Assembly: GCA_945891505.1 (NCBI GenBank)
Contig: CAMDDL010000019.1
Coordinates: 1-43,083, forward strand
Direction: 5' to 3'
DNA length: 43,083 bases
DNA from: Maricaulis salignorans
GTDB lineage: Bacteria; Pseudomonadota; Alphaproteobacteria; Caulobacterales; Aquidulcibacteraceae
In this document: positions 23,865 through 32,837 of the stretch, one piece after another
How the letters are laid out: every line of letters starts with the position of its first letter
Position numbering within the stretch: the first letter of the stretch is position 1
The notes under the pieces: generated by a model
The model's input: only the letters and a program-made list of their open reading frames with translations
What the model was told of the DNA's origin: nothing
The model's database searches: none
Program-made: the position numbers and the translations under genes

Positions 23865-25067
23865 TTAGTAGATTTCGAACAGGCCAGCAGCGCCCATGCC
23901 GCCACCGATACACATCGTGACAACACCCCACTTCACATTCTGACCAGCCGCCTTGCGACGGCGACCTTCCAACAGGATGTGACCGGTGCAGCGTGTGCCC
24001 GTCATGCCGAATGGGTGACCAATGGCGATGGAACCACCGTTCACATTGTACTTTTCAGGGTCAATGCCTAAGCGGTCACGCGAATAGAGGCACTGGCTGG
24101 CGAAAGCTTCATTCAGCTCCCACAGGTCAATGTCATCGACTTTCAAACCATGACGCTCCAGCAAACGAGGTACTGCGAACACGGGGCCGATGCCCATTTC
24201 GTCGGGCTCACAGCCTGCAACTGCGAAGCCTGCAAAGCGGCCGAGTGCTTCCACGCCGCGCGATTCTGCAGCCTTAGCTTCCATCAGAACGACTGCAGCA
24301 GCACCGTCTGACAATTGGGAAGCGTTGCCTGCAGTGACGAATTTGTCCGGACCGCGGACTGGCTTCAAGGATGCCAAGCCTTCCAAAGTCGTGTCTGCAC
24401 GGTTGCATTCGTCGCGGTCGACAATCACGTCTTTGATCGTGGTTTCGCCGGTTGCCTTGTCCACGACTTTCATCTTCGTGGCCATCGGGACGATTTCGTC
24501 GTTGTAAAGGCCAGCAGCTTGTGCAGCCGCGATGCGCTGTTGGCTGCGCAGCGCATATTCATCTTGATACTCGCGGCTGACATTGTAACGCTCTGCCACG
24601 ATGTCGGCGGTCTCAATCATCGGCATCCACAAGGCTGGCTTGATGTTAAGCAAATGCTCTTCTTGGTAATGCGACAAGTTCATCGAACCGCCCATTTGTA
24701 CGAGCGAGATCGACTCAACGCCGCCACCGATCGCGCAATCTGCGCCGCTTTGGGTGATGTAGTTAGCGGCCATCGCAATGGTCTGCAGACCTGAGGAGCA
24801 GAAACGGTTCACGGTTGTGCCCGAGGTGGTGACAGGGCAGCCAGCCCAGATGGCGGCGTTACGTGCGATGTTCGCGCCGGTTGCGCCTTCAGGTTGGCCA
24901 GCACCGATATAAACGTCCTCAACCAAGCCGGGCTCGATGCCAGCGCGCGCAATTGCGTGCTTAATGGCGTGACCGGTCATGGCAGCACCATGGGTCATGT
25001 TGAACCCACCACGCAAAGATTTGGCAAGGCCTGTACGGGCGGTAGATACGATAACGGCTTCACGCAT
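23865..25067 (-). CDS. Acetyl-CoA acetyltransferase (thiolase), FadA/AtoB family
   Basis: Thiolases cleave or form beta-ketoacyl-CoA. The 400-residue product has the whole catalytic set: nucleophile Cys near residue 89 in [15 protein letters not shown], the His in [17 protein letters not shown] near 353, and the second Cys in [17 protein letters not shown] at the C-terminus. The N-terminus [15 protein letters not shown] is typical, and the sequence leans to the degradative FadA-like group rather than PhaA. GGGAG lies about 8 bases before the ATG. It is monocistronic with its own terminator. A second thiolase is at 36265-37443, in a catabolic operon. Confidence 0.93.
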   Translation of the reverse strand: MREAVIVSTARTGLAKSLRGGFNMTHGAAMTGHAIKHAIARAGIEPGLVEDVYIGAGQPEGATGANIARNAAIWAGCPVTTSGTTVNRFCSSGLQTIAMAANYITQSGADCAIGGGVESISLVQMGGSMNLSHYQEEHLLNIKPALWMPMIETADIVAERYNVSREYQDEYALRSQQRIAAAQAAGLYNDEIVPMATKMKVVDKATGETTIKDVIVDRDECNRADTTLEGLASLKPVRGPDKFVTAGNASQLSDGAAAVVLMEAKAAESRGVEALGRFAGFAVAGCEPDEMGIGPVFAVPRLLERHGLKVDDIDLWELNEAFASQCLYSRDRLGIDPEKYNVNGGSIAIGHPFGMTGTRCTGHILLEGRRRKAAGQNVKWGVVTMCIGGGMGAAGLFEIY

Positions 25068-25241
25068 AGTGGCGGCTCCCTTTACTTCCTGTCACACCGG
25101 TTCATCCGGCTTTCTAAAGGTCTCTTAGCGTCTGTGTCGGGGATGGAAAGCCCTAATTTCGCAGTGACGCTGGGGCAGGAAGCAGAAATCGAGATCAAAT
25201 CATGATCAGATCAGCTTTAGCCATTATGGAGAGAGCCGTCT

Positions 25242-26366
25242 TTGCCCCTTCGCGATAAGCCCATTGCACTCGAGTTTTTTGCCGGAGGTGGCCTAGCACG
25301 ACTTGGGCTTAGCGGACAGTTTGACGTTGCTTGGGCCAATGATTTGGATTCGATGAAGTGCCGGGCTTGGCGCGAGAATTTCGGCGCACATGGCTTGATC
25401 GAAGGTGATGTGGCAAACATTCAGCTTGACCAGCTACCCCAGCGCGCAGCTTTGGCTTGGGCGAGCTTCCCCTGTCAGGACCTTTCGCTTGCTGGGGATC
25501 GTGCGGGCCTGAGCGGTGGCCGGTCTGGAACTCTATTTGCCTTTATGGCGCGACTGGCCGAGTTGCGAGAACGAGGCGACCCTCCTGAAGTGGTGGTGCT
25601 AGAGAACGTCAAAGGCCTGTTGAGTTCTGACAGCGGCAGGGACTTGGCTGCGATTTTCAGGGCGCTGGAAGACCTAGGCTATGCGGCAGGGTGTCTTGAA
25701 ATGGATGCGGCTTGGTTCCTACCCCAATCAAGGCCCCGTGTTTTCATCATTGCCGTTCGCCAAGGCGTGGAAATACCAGATGCCCTTTTGTCCAGTGATA
25801 ACCGGCTCTGCGTGTTCCACACGCCTGCGATTTTGAAAGCTCAAGCTACCCTGAAGTCTGGCGTCGTCCGGTGGTATTTGCCACCCCCGCCAAAGGCGCC
25901 AACTCTCTTGGCTGATCTGCTCGACCCGACGGACAACGCTTGGTGGGACGCGAACAAGCTTGCCACGTTCAACCAGCAATTAAGCGGGAGCCATCGTGCG
26001 CGGCTGGAAGCCATCATGGGCACACCGGGACGCCATATTGGCACCATGTATCGCAGAATCCGGCGCAAGGGCGGTGAGAAGCATCAGTGTGCGGAAATCC
26101 GCTTTGACGGAATAGTCGGTTGTCTGCGGACACCGGCGGGAGGGTCCTCGCGCCAATTCTGGCTAGTAGTGAATAGCGGAAACCTAAAAATTCGCCCGAT
26201 CAATCCGCGCGAAGCCATGCGTCTGATGGGGGTACCTGATACCTATCTTTTGCCTAAGGGCACTTTAGCCGGGCTAAAGATCGCAGGCGATGGTGTCGCC
26301 GTTCCCGTAGTCGCTTGGTTAAGCGAGCAGCTTCTCGCGCCTTTATTGGCCTGTGCCCGCCCATAA
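25242..26366 (+). CDS. C5-cytosine DNA methyltransferase, apparently solitary
   Basis: This 374-residue enzyme transfers a methyl group from SAM to C5 of cytosine in DNA. The ordered motifs are present: I, LEFFAGGG (residues 10-17); IV, FPCQD with catalytic Cys78; VI, ENVKG (121-125); VIII, QSRPRVF (162-168); a variable target-recognition region at about 200-290; and IX/X, INPREAMRLMGVPDTY near the end. The start appears to be TTG, with GGAGAGA 7 bases upstream; the nearby ATG at 25226 runs into a stop within 11 codons. No restriction endonuclease, Vsr or other defence gene lies alongside. The recognition sequence cannot be read from the protein. Confidence 0.93.
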   Translation: MPLRDKPIALEFFAGGGLARLGLSGQFDVAWANDLDSMKCRAWRENFGAHGLIEGDVANIQLDQLPQRAALAWASFPCQDLSLAGDRAGLSGGRSGTLFAFMARLAELRERGDPPEVVVLENVKGLLSSDSGRDLAAIFRALEDLGYAAGCLEMDAAWFLPQSRPRVFIIAVRQGVEIPDALLSSDNRLCVFHTPAILKAQATLKSGVVRWYLPPPPKAPTLLADLLDPTDNAWWDANKLATFNQQLSGSHRARLEAIMGTPGRHIGTMYRRIRRKGGEKHQCAEIRFDGIVGCLRTPAGGSSRQFWLVVNSGNLKIRPINPREAMRLMGVPDTYLLPKGTLAGLKIAGDGVAVPVVAWLSEQLLAPLLACARP

Positions 26367-26375
26367 CCACCTGCT

Positions 26376-26399
26376 TGCCTTTAAGTGAAGGCACGTTTT
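26376..26399 (+). terminator. Probable terminator of the DNA methyltransferase gene
   Basis: A 6-bp stem (TGCCTT with AAGGCA), 6-base loop, then CG and TTTT, starting 9 bases after the methyltransferase stop and 12 bases before the next gene. Confidence 0.55.
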
Positions 26400-26410
26400 A
26401 GAAGGATGCG

Positions 26411-27229
26411 ATGATCGACACTACCGCTAACGAGAAATCCGGCCCGATTAAGCGCACGCTTTTGATGATGCTGGCGGCAGGTGTGGCCTTGGTAGTAGCC
26501 TATGGCGCCGGGGAAATCTCGCACCTTTCATCATTTTGGATTAGTGAAGCGGGTGCGCCTGATTTCTTTCGGGAACCCATTAACTTAGCGCTAGCCTTAG
26601 CTGGGCTTCTTGTCTGGCAAAAGCAAAGCCGACTGCCCGATCAAACGCCACCTTTATGGGGGTCACCTGCAATAGGACTTGGTTGGGGCTGGTTAGTTGG
26701 ATGCGCTTTGCCCGGCCTCGCGCTCCTAGGCCTAGTTATCCTGCAGGCTGGGGCTTTTGAAGGCCGCCCATTTGCCTTAGCCGCCCTCATTATTCCCATC
26801 CCTTTTATCCTTATCCACGCCATGGCCGAGCAAGTTGTGGTTCGCGGTATTGCCCAGCGCTGCGGACACGTTGCTTTTGGCCCCTTAGCAGGCATTGGGC
26901 TCGCAGCGCTGACCTTCTGCGCTTTGCAGACGATTCAAGGCTATAGCTCGATCTGGCAGATTACCAATTCGGCGTTATTTGGAGCCACCTTGGGATTAAT
27001 TGCGCTTGGTCGCGGCGGTATCTGGGCTGCAATTGCGGGCCATGCAGGCTGGACATGGCTGGAAACCAGCTGGATTGGGGATGCGGTCATCTTTCAGAAG
27101 GACGGCGGCTTCTGGGCGGGGGCTGGGCCGGATTCGTATGGCTCACCCGTCTTTACCTTGGTCTTGATCCTTTTTCTGGCCATGTTGGGCGCAGGTCAGG
27201 CTTTGCAATCCGCAAAAGAAAAGCAATAA
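26411..27229 (+). CDS. CPBP-family membrane protein with altered catalytic motifs
   Basis: The 272-residue protein has about 7-8 membrane helices and the layout of CPBP (CAAX protease and bacteriocin-processing) proteins. Motif positions can be found but are altered: EExxxR reads E140-Q141-VVV-R145, FxxxH reads F169-CAL-Q173, and HxxxN reads H211-AGW-T215. The first Glu, the Arg and one His remain; the second Glu, the other metal-site His and the Asn are replaced. It may be a non-proteolytic relative. Family assignment is moderately sure. The ATG follows AGAAGGATGCG closely. The O-methyltransferase gene starts 8 bases after its stop, so the two are co-transcribed. Confidence 0.75.
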   Translation: MIDTTANEKSGPIKRTLLMMLAAGVALVVAYGAGEISHLSSFWISEAGAPDFFREPINLALALAGLLVWQKQSRLPDQTPPLWGSPAIGLGWGWLVGCALPGLALLGLVILQAGAFEGRPFALAALIIPIPFILIHAMAEQVVVRGIAQRCGHVAFGPLAGIGLAALTFCALQTIQGYSSIWQITNSALFGATLGLIALGRGGIWAAIAGHAGWTWLETSWIGDAVIFQKDGGFWAGAGPDSYGSPVFTLVLILFLAMLGAGQALQSAKEKQ

Positions 27230-27237
27230 GAGCAACC

Positions 27238-27909
27238 ATGTCCACATCATTCACGTTAAGCGCCCCGATCATTGAGTATCTGTCTGAGGTCAACCAACCG
27301 GAGCACCCAGCCTTAACTGCCTGCCGGGTTGAAACGGCAAGCCACCCCAAGGCGATGATGCAAATCAGCGCCGAACAAGGCGCGTTCATGAGTTTTCTGA
27401 TCCGTCAGTTGGATGTGCGACTAGCCGTCGAAGTGGGAGTGTTTGCCGGCTATTCAGCTTTGGTGACTGCGCTCGCTTTACGGCAAAATGCGGGGCCAGG
27501 CGGAAAGCTCTTTGCGTTCGACATCTCTGAAGAATTTACCGATTTGGCCAAAACCTATTGGCAGCAAGCAGATGTCGAAAGCACAATCGACTTGCGTATC
27601 GCGCCGGCTGGCGACAGCCTTAGCGAATTAGCCAGCGAAGGCTATGCAGGCCGCATCGATTTCATGTTTGTCGATGCGGATAAGCCCGGGTATCAAGACT
27701 ATTACGAAAAGGGCCTGACGCTTCTACGCACTGGTGGTGTCATGCTGTTTGACAACATGTTGTGGAGCGGGTCAGTCGCGGATCCAAGCGATCAAAGCCT
27801 AGAGACTGTTGCCCTACGGGACCTTGCCAAGCACGCTAAAGCCGATCCCCGCGTGCGCGCTGTCATGGTCGCCATTGGAGATGGCCTGATGCTGGTGACC
27901 AAAATCTAA
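27238..27909 (+). CDS. Class I SAM-dependent O-methyltransferase (CCoAOMT-like)
   Basis: The 223-residue enzyme belongs to methyltransferase family 3, which methylates hydroxyl groups on catechol-like or other small molecules in the cytoplasm. Visible features: QGAFMSFLIRQLDV as helix before motif I, VEVGVFAGYSALVTALAL (SAM-binding, near residue 64), LFAFDISEEF, RIDFMFVDADKPGYQDYYE (metal-binding Asp, near 140) and GGVMLFDNMLWSGSVADP (metal-binding Asp-Asn, near 168). The real start is the ATG at 27238, 8 bases after the CPBP gene; the long upstream extension of the frame overlaps that gene. The substrate is unknown. Confidence 0.93.
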   Translation: MSTSFTLSAPIIEYLSEVNQPEHPALTACRVETASHPKAMMQISAEQGAFMSFLIRQLDVRLAVEVGVFAGYSALVTALALRQNAGPGGKLFAFDISEEFTDLAKTYWQQADVESTIDLRIAPAGDSLSELASEGYAGRIDFMFVDADKPGYQDYYEKGLTLLRTGGVMLFDNMLWSGSVADPSDQSLETVALRDLAKHAKADPRVRAVMVAIGDGLMLVTKI

Positions 27910-27964
27910 AGACTGACCTCACGCAATATCCGTTCCACTTGTTTCACAAAGCGCAAGCGTGGCT

Positions 27965-28861
27965 TTATCGGGGAACCCAAATTGCGCCTTGGCGCACCAA
28001 TACTCTACCAGACAGTTTGCCTGCATTATCGGCACCACTAGCTGCAATCGTGGCTAGGCGCGTCATATCTCGGGCGCGGTCCGCCCGACCGACGACCAAT
28101 GTATCGCGCGTAGGCACGGCAACCGCCAATGGCCCGCCCAATTGTTCTTCGAGCTTAGTCCAAACTTGGTCGAGGGCCAAAAGGCTCGTCCCATAAGGTT
28201 GATCCGGATCGGCTTCTAACAAGCCCTCATTGACGGTCCACTTCACGCCGGAAAGCTCTTTCAGCGTATTCGCTCGGGCCCAATCAAACGCTTGGGTTGC
28301 GCCCAATTGTAAGTCGGCCAGTCGACCAATTGGCATGAGGGCAATGGTCGTCGGTGTATCGCCCACGAGGACTTCTTCTAGGCCCTCCGCAAACGGGCGG
28401 CGGACGACCGCATTTCGTTGCCCGAGAACGGCTGTTTGGACTTCAAAGGTGTTGATGGCTTGGGTGGTGCGGATCACCACGCGCAACTGCTCGAGCTTGA
28501 ACGGGTCTTGCTGATCGAGGAGGTTGCGGACATTGGTTTCAAAGCGGCTATATTCAGCCTCTAGATTAGCATCAGGAAGATTGACGCGCGCTTGCAGCGT
28601 ATCGAGGCGGACGCTGACTTCAGAATGGGTGACAATCCGCAAACTATTGGCCAAGCCGTCCATGCGCTCCACCCCGCGCACACCCGGAAGGGCAGACAAG
28701 CGGCGCGCCATTTCTTCACTGACTTCTTCCATCGATATTCGCTCACCGAGGGATACTGCAGACCCGGCGGGTGCTGGGTCAGAAGCAGACTGAGCAAGCG
28801 CTGGGCCTGCGGCAGCAAAGAAGGCCCAAGCGCAGGCGGCCAGCAGAGATTGAGAGTTCAT
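27965..28861 (-). CDS. Exported protein, DUF1444-like, downstream of the AST genes
   Basis: The 298-residue product has a Sec signal peptide (hydrophobic residues 8-22, likely cleavage after ALA near 23). The mature part is an alpha/beta protein without Cys. FETNVRNLLDQQ near 108, LVGDTPTTIALMP near 167 and AVAVPTRDTLVVGRADRA near 248 recall proteins annotated DUF1444 (YtpQ), where a similar P-x-R-D-T-L stretch occurs; I make this link from memory. Function is unknown. It starts 17 bases after the astD stop, so it is probably the last gene of the M20-astA-astD operon, although an export signal there is unexpected for an arginine catabolic enzyme. Confidence 0.75.
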   Translation of the reverse strand: MNSQSLLAACAWAFFAAAGPALAQSASDPAPAGSAVSLGERISMEEVSEEMARRLSALPGVRGVERMDGLANSLRIVTHSEVSVRLDTLQARVNLPDANLEAEYSRFETNVRNLLDQQDPFKLEQLRVVIRTTQAINTFEVQTAVLGQRNAVVRRPFAEGLEEVLVGDTPTTIALMPIGRLADLQLGATQAFDWARANTLKELSGVKWTVNEGLLEADPDQPYGTSLLALDQVWTKLEEQLGGPLAVAVPTRDTLVVGRADRARDMTRLATIAASGADNAGKLSGRVLVRQGAIWVPR

Positions 28862-28878
28862 GGTTTTTTTCGTTTCAA

Positions 28879-30360
28879 TTAGAGGCCGGGTGCGCTCAAA
28901 CGCTCCGCCCGATCTGCTTCCTGCTTAGCGACTGGGAATGCGCAATAGTCAGCGGCGTAATAAGCACTCGGTCGGCCATCGCCTGAAAGGCCAGGCCCGC
29001 CAAAGGGCAATGCGGAAGACGCGCCAGTTGTGGGTCGGTTCCAATTGATCAGGCCCGCGCGCAGATTGAGCGTTGCTTCCTGCCATAACGCTGGGTCATC
29101 ACTCACCAGACCTGAGGAGAGGCCAAAGCGCGTGGCATTGGCTCGCTGGATCGCCTGATCAAACGTTCTAACACGGAAAACTTGCGCAAACGGCGCGAAT
29201 AATTCCTCATCCTCAGCTTCTTGCGCGTGCGTCATGTCGATCATGCCAGGACGCACAAAGGCAGGCCCCTCTACGCCAATTTGGGCCATGACGAGGGACC
29301 TGCCGCCTAACGCTTGCAATTCTACTTCGAAATGGCCGACCCGTGCGGCTTGCCCAGCGTTAATGACGGGGCCCATAAAGGGGGCGGTTACTGAATTCCA
29401 AGGCGCCAAGACCATCCGCTCGATGCGGGCCTGTGTTGCCTCTAGGACTTGATCGCCAAACCGGCCTTCTGGCAGGATTAGACGGCGCGCGCACGAACAG
29501 CGCTGACCACTGGTGATGAAAGCAGAATGCACGACCAAATCTGCCGCTGCCTCAATTTCTGCCGGATTCCAGATAATCAGCGGATTATTACCGCCCATCT
29601 CAAGAGCTAGGATAACTTCTGGGCGGCCACCAAACATGCGGTGGATCGCCGTGCCGGTGGTGGCTGAGCCCGTGAACAACACCCCATCAATGCCTTGGGC
29701 AGCCAGAAGCGCTGCCCCTGTATCGCGCGCACCCATCACCACATTCAAGACGCCGGCGGGCAGGCCCGCTTCTTCAAAGGCTTCGACCATCAGAACTGCA
29801 ACGGAAGGGGCCAATTCTGAAGGCTTAAACACCACCGTGTTGCCAGCCAACAAGGCCGGAACGATATGGCCATTGGGCAAATGACCGGGAAAGTTGAACG
29901 GGCCGAGCACAGCCATGACACCCCAAGGACGATGGTCCAGCGCTGTGCGGCCAAAGGCGGCGGCTTCACTCTTTACCCCGGTCCGCTCTTCATAAGCGCG
30001 CACAGAGATCGCGATCTTGCCCACCATCGCGCCAAGTTCAGCGGTCGATTCCCACAGCGCTTTGCCCATGTCGCGCGAAATAGCCTCAGCAATTGCCGGC
30101 CCTCTGGCTTGAAGCGCTCGGCTATAGGCTTCAAGGATCGCAATGCGCTCATCGCGCGACGTCTTGGCCCACGCAGGAAATGCCGCGCGCGCGGCAGCGA
30201 CGGCTTGCTCAACCTGTGTGCCTGTTGCCGCATGGGCAGCAAACACTATCTCTTCGCTGGCTGGATCAATTGAGGTGAAATGAGGGCCAAGCCCGGCCTG
30301 CCAGGACCCGTTGAGATACAGGCCCCCATGTGATTGGCCACCGTGTGACTGGTTAGACAT
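28879..30360 (-). CDS. astD: N-succinylglutamate 5-semialdehyde dehydrogenase AstD
   Basis: AstD oxidises N-succinylglutamate semialdehyde with NAD+ in the arginine succinyltransferase pathway. The 493-residue protein is an aldehyde dehydrogenase with GVMAVLGPFNFPGHLPNGH near 150 (a strong AstD marker), FKPSELAP, VLFTGSATTGTAIH, base Glu in ALEMGGNNPLII, catalytic Cys in ITSGQRCSCARRL near 285, and the AstD-like ending NWNRPTTGASSALPFGG. The ATG at 30360 overlaps the astA stop by 8 bases; a TTG one codon earlier also exists. The adjacent astA makes the assignment firm. Confidence 0.95.
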   Translation of the reverse strand: MSNQSHGGQSHGGLYLNGSWQAGLGPHFTSIDPASEEIVFAAHAATGTQVEQAVAAARAAFPAWAKTSRDERIAILEAYSRALQARGPAIAEAISRDMGKALWESTAELGAMVGKIAISVRAYEERTGVKSEAAAFGRTALDHRPWGVMAVLGPFNFPGHLPNGHIVPALLAGNTVVFKPSELAPSVAVLMVEAFEEAGLPAGVLNVVMGARDTGAALLAAQGIDGVLFTGSATTGTAIHRMFGGRPEVILALEMGGNNPLIIWNPAEIEAAADLVVHSAFITSGQRCSCARRLILPEGRFGDQVLEATQARIERMVLAPWNSVTAPFMGPVINAGQAARVGHFEVELQALGGRSLVMAQIGVEGPAFVRPGMIDMTHAQEAEDEELFAPFAQVFRVRTFDQAIQRANATRFGLSSGLVSDDPALWQEATLNLRAGLINWNRPTTGASSALPFGGPGLSGDGRPSAYYAADYCAFPVAKQEADRAERLSAPGL

Positions 30361-31375
30361 CAAAACTCCGCACGCGGCCGATCTGGCCGTCTTCCATTTC
30401 TAAAGCTTCCAAAACCTGAGGGGCCACGATGACCGCATCAGGGGTGATACGGGCCTGCACCAAGGTGCAGCGAAATCCCTCAACCCGGCCGTTCGATAAC
30501 ATCGCGCGATCTTCCCCGTGGGCGTCACCGGCCACGAATGGTAAAGCGCGGGAGTCTCGGACTGTGCGTGTATCTTCGATCCGTGTGGCCAAAAGTGGGC
30601 CACCATCAAAAATATCAATCACCCCTTCAAAACGCAGACCTTCGCGTTCTAAGAGGCGCCGGGCTGGGGCACCATCTGGATGGGTTTCGCCAATTGCGCC
30701 GCGCGCACTATCGGGCAAAAGGTCGACATAAATCGCATGCTTGGGCGACAGATCGATGATGAATTGATTATCGCTGGTGGCCGACAGATTATCCGCCTCA
30801 TCAAAGTCCATCCGATAAAAGGGACGGCCCACCACTTCCCAGAAAGGGGAGCGCCCATCCAAATGCACCACACCGCGCAGCTCACTCACCACCGTGCCGT
30901 GAAAGCGGGTTGGCGAGCTGGCCATCAACATAAAGCGCGACAAACTCAACAATTTACCTGCGCCATCTCCGCGGCGCTCTGGCTCAAGGAACAAGGTGCC
31001 GACTTCTGTGCAACCCGTGTAATCATTGACCATAGTCAAAGCGCGCATCTCAAAGCGGCGGTTGCCAGCTTTAGAGGCTTGGCCATAGGTGACGATGCGA
31101 TAATTGAAGAAAGGCACATCGCGGCCAATATTGGTCTTCACGGCCGCACAGCCAAAGGGTCGCCCACCCTTGGCGCTCTCAATCATCAACAGATATATCC
31201 CGCCATCGCCGTCAGCTTTGGGGGCCTCTGAGGAAAAGGTTGTGAGGCTTTTTTCCAGCCGCTTTGCTAGGAGTGCCTCGTCCTCGGGCAGGCTGGTAAA
31301 GCCCGGGCCCGAGCGCCGGGCAAAGCCCATAAAAGCATCAAAATCATCTAGTCGCGCCGGGCGTACTACGAGCAT
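30353..31375 (-). CDS. astA: Arginine N-succinyltransferase AstA
   Basis: AstA transfers succinyl from succinyl-CoA to arginine, the first step of the ammonia-producing AST pathway. The 340-residue product starts VVRPARLDDFDAFMGFARRS and contains GPGFTSLPEDEALLAKRLE, FFNYRIVTYGQAS, EVGTLFLEPERRGDGAGKLL (CoA-binding region of the GNAT-like fold, near 125), GTVVSELRGVVHLDGRSPFW and a C-terminal FRCTLVQA segment, all typical of AstA. Coding overlaps both neighbours: 10 bases with the upstream M20 gene and 8 bases with astD, so the three are tightly co-translated. Confidence 0.95.
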   Translation of the reverse strand: MLVVRPARLDDFDAFMGFARRSGPGFTSLPEDEALLAKRLEKSLTTFSSEAPKADGDGGIYLLMIESAKGGRPFGCAAVKTNIGRDVPFFNYRIVTYGQASKAGNRRFEMRALTMVNDYTGCTEVGTLFLEPERRGDGAGKLLSLSRFMLMASSPTRFHGTVVSELRGVVHLDGRSPFWEVVGRPFYRMDFDEADNLSATSDNQFIIDLSPKHAIYVDLLPDSARGAIGETHPDGAPARRLLEREGLRFEGVIDIFDGGPLLATRIEDTRTVRDSRALPFVAGDAHGEDRAMLSNGRVEGFRCTLVQARITPDAVIVAPQVLEALEMEDGQIGRVRSFDV

Positions 31376-32649
31376 GGACTGGTTCCCAATTCCTGTGCCA
31401 GCAAGCGACGGGGGGCTTTGGCATCCAATTGACCTGTCGCATAACCCACCAAAACCGCCAAAGACAGCCTGACGCGCTCTGGAAAGCTGTCAAGAATAGC
31501 AAATTCCTGATCGGAATGGATCAAACCACCGCGCGGGCCAAGCGTGTCGACATTGGCGCAGCCGGAGGCAGCGAGATTATTGCCTTCACAAACCCCACCT
31601 GTATCTTTGTAAACAAGCTCTAGCCCTACCGCCTTTCCCGCTGCCGCGATTTGGGCAAAAACCAGTTCCTGCGCAGGCGTTCTGGGCTTAGCTGGTCGAC
31701 TGAAGCCGCCGTGGAGATGGGCGTGAATGCCACCGCCCAAGAGATATTGACCTATAAGAGCATCCACTTCGCTTTGTGCCCAAGTCGCCGCCGCGGCATC
31801 TGGCACGCGCACATTGAAGCGGACGACGGCGAGGTCTGGCACCACATTATTCGGCCCGCCGCCATCAACGCGGCCCGTGTTGAACGTCACGCCGGGGGCT
31901 TTTCCATTCAAGGCCTCTAGGCCTGCCACAAAGCGCGCCGCAGCGGCAATAGCAGAGCGCCCTTCATGATGGGCACGCCCGACATGGGCAGCTTTACCGT
32001 GGATCGTCAGCGAGAAATTGCCCGAGCCTTTTCGCGCGCCGGACATGGACCCGTCCGCAAGCGCTGGCTCATAGGTCAAGCCAACATCGCTGCGCGCGCC
32101 AATCTCATATAACAAGGCGGCGGAGCCGGGTGAGCCGATTTCTTCATCGGGGCTGAGCAGGACTTCATAGCCAATTTGGGCTGAACAAGGCAGTGCTTCG
32201 AACGCCTTCAACGCCTCCAGCATGACCCAAAGGCCACCTTTCATATCGGCGACACCGGGCCCGTTGACGACACCGGGCTCTATCTCCCTTACGGTCTGGA
32301 AACTCGATTGAGCGGGAAAGACGGTGTCATAATGGCCGGTCAAAACCAACTTGATCGGGGCCTCGGGCCTAACAACGGCGTGCAAAGAATCGCTCAAGGC
32401 TTGCTCTGCCTCTTGGCCCTGAGCATTGATAATCGCTTCAGCCTGCAAAGACCGACGCGAACAGGTGCCGGGCAAGTCTTGAAAGGCCGCTTCCAGCTTG
32501 AGCAGAAACGCCTGCAAGCCCTCGAGATTGCGAGAACCGGTGTTGATACTGCACCAATCCTCAAGTCTGGCTTTCCAGATCGAGCGATCGGTTTCAACGG
32601 CGTCCAGCACTTGCTGGGTTTCGCGATCAAAAATCAGATTCGCGATCAT
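31366..32649 (-). CDS. M20 family metallohydrolase, first gene of the AST operon
   Basis: The 427-residue enzyme has the complete di-zinc site of M20 peptidases/deacylases: His106-x-Asp108 (TGHYDTV), bridging Asp135 (GVADMKGG), catalytic Glu169 with Glu170 (SPDEEIG), Glu194 (LTYEPA) and a late His in GLIHSDQEF near 388. A dimerisation domain lies between about 205 and 320 (SGNFSLTIHGKAAHVGRAHHEGRSA split at its glycine turn). It most resembles glutamate carboxypeptidase (CPG2)-type proteins. AAGGAAGA precedes the ATG. As head of an operon with astA and astD it may hydrolyse a pathway intermediate, perhaps N-succinylglutamate in place of AstE; that is inference. Confidence 0.9.
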   Translation of the reverse strand: MIANLIFDRETQQVLDAVETDRSIWKARLEDWCSINTGSRNLEGLQAFLLKLEAAFQDLPGTCSRRSLQAEAIINAQGQEAEQALSDSLHAVVRPEAPIKLVLTGHYDTVFPAQSSFQTVREIEPGVVNGPGVADMKGGLWVMLEALKAFEALPCSAQIGYEVLLSPDEEIGSPGSAALLYEIGARSDVGLTYEPALADGSMSGARKGSGNFSLTIHGKAAHVGRAHHEGRSAIAAAARFVAGLEALNGKAPGVTFNTGRVDGGGPNNVVPDLAVVRFNVRVPDAAAATWAQSEVDALIGQYLLGGGIHAHLHGGFSRPAKPRTPAQELVFAQIAAAGKAVGLELVYKDTGGVCEGNNLAASGCANVDTLGPRGGLIHSDQEFAILDSFPERVRLSLAVLVGYATGQLDAKAPRRLLAQELGTSPCS

Positions 32650-32837
32650 CTTGATCTTCCTTCACAAAAATACCGCCGGAAGTGCGGACTAAGGTTGCTT
32701 CCAAAATTCAGATGTAGTCGAAAGCCGCGCGCAGCGCCACGCCCCTGCCCTGTGCTATCTGTGTCACGCCATAGTGGGACGACAGGGTTTAAGGGACAAG
32801 GCGTTTATACCGGCGCATCCAGAAAAGGCGTAAAGCG

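Noticed and set aside
25068-25241. Genomic island boundary at the DNA methyltransferase
   Set aside because: There is no tRNA, direct repeat, integrase or transposase at either side, and the base composition does not look clearly different by eye.
27055-27237. N-terminal extension of the O-methyltransferase frame
   Set aside because: The extension overlaps the CPBP gene in another frame; the ATG at 27238 gives the normal family N-terminus directly after the CPBP stop.
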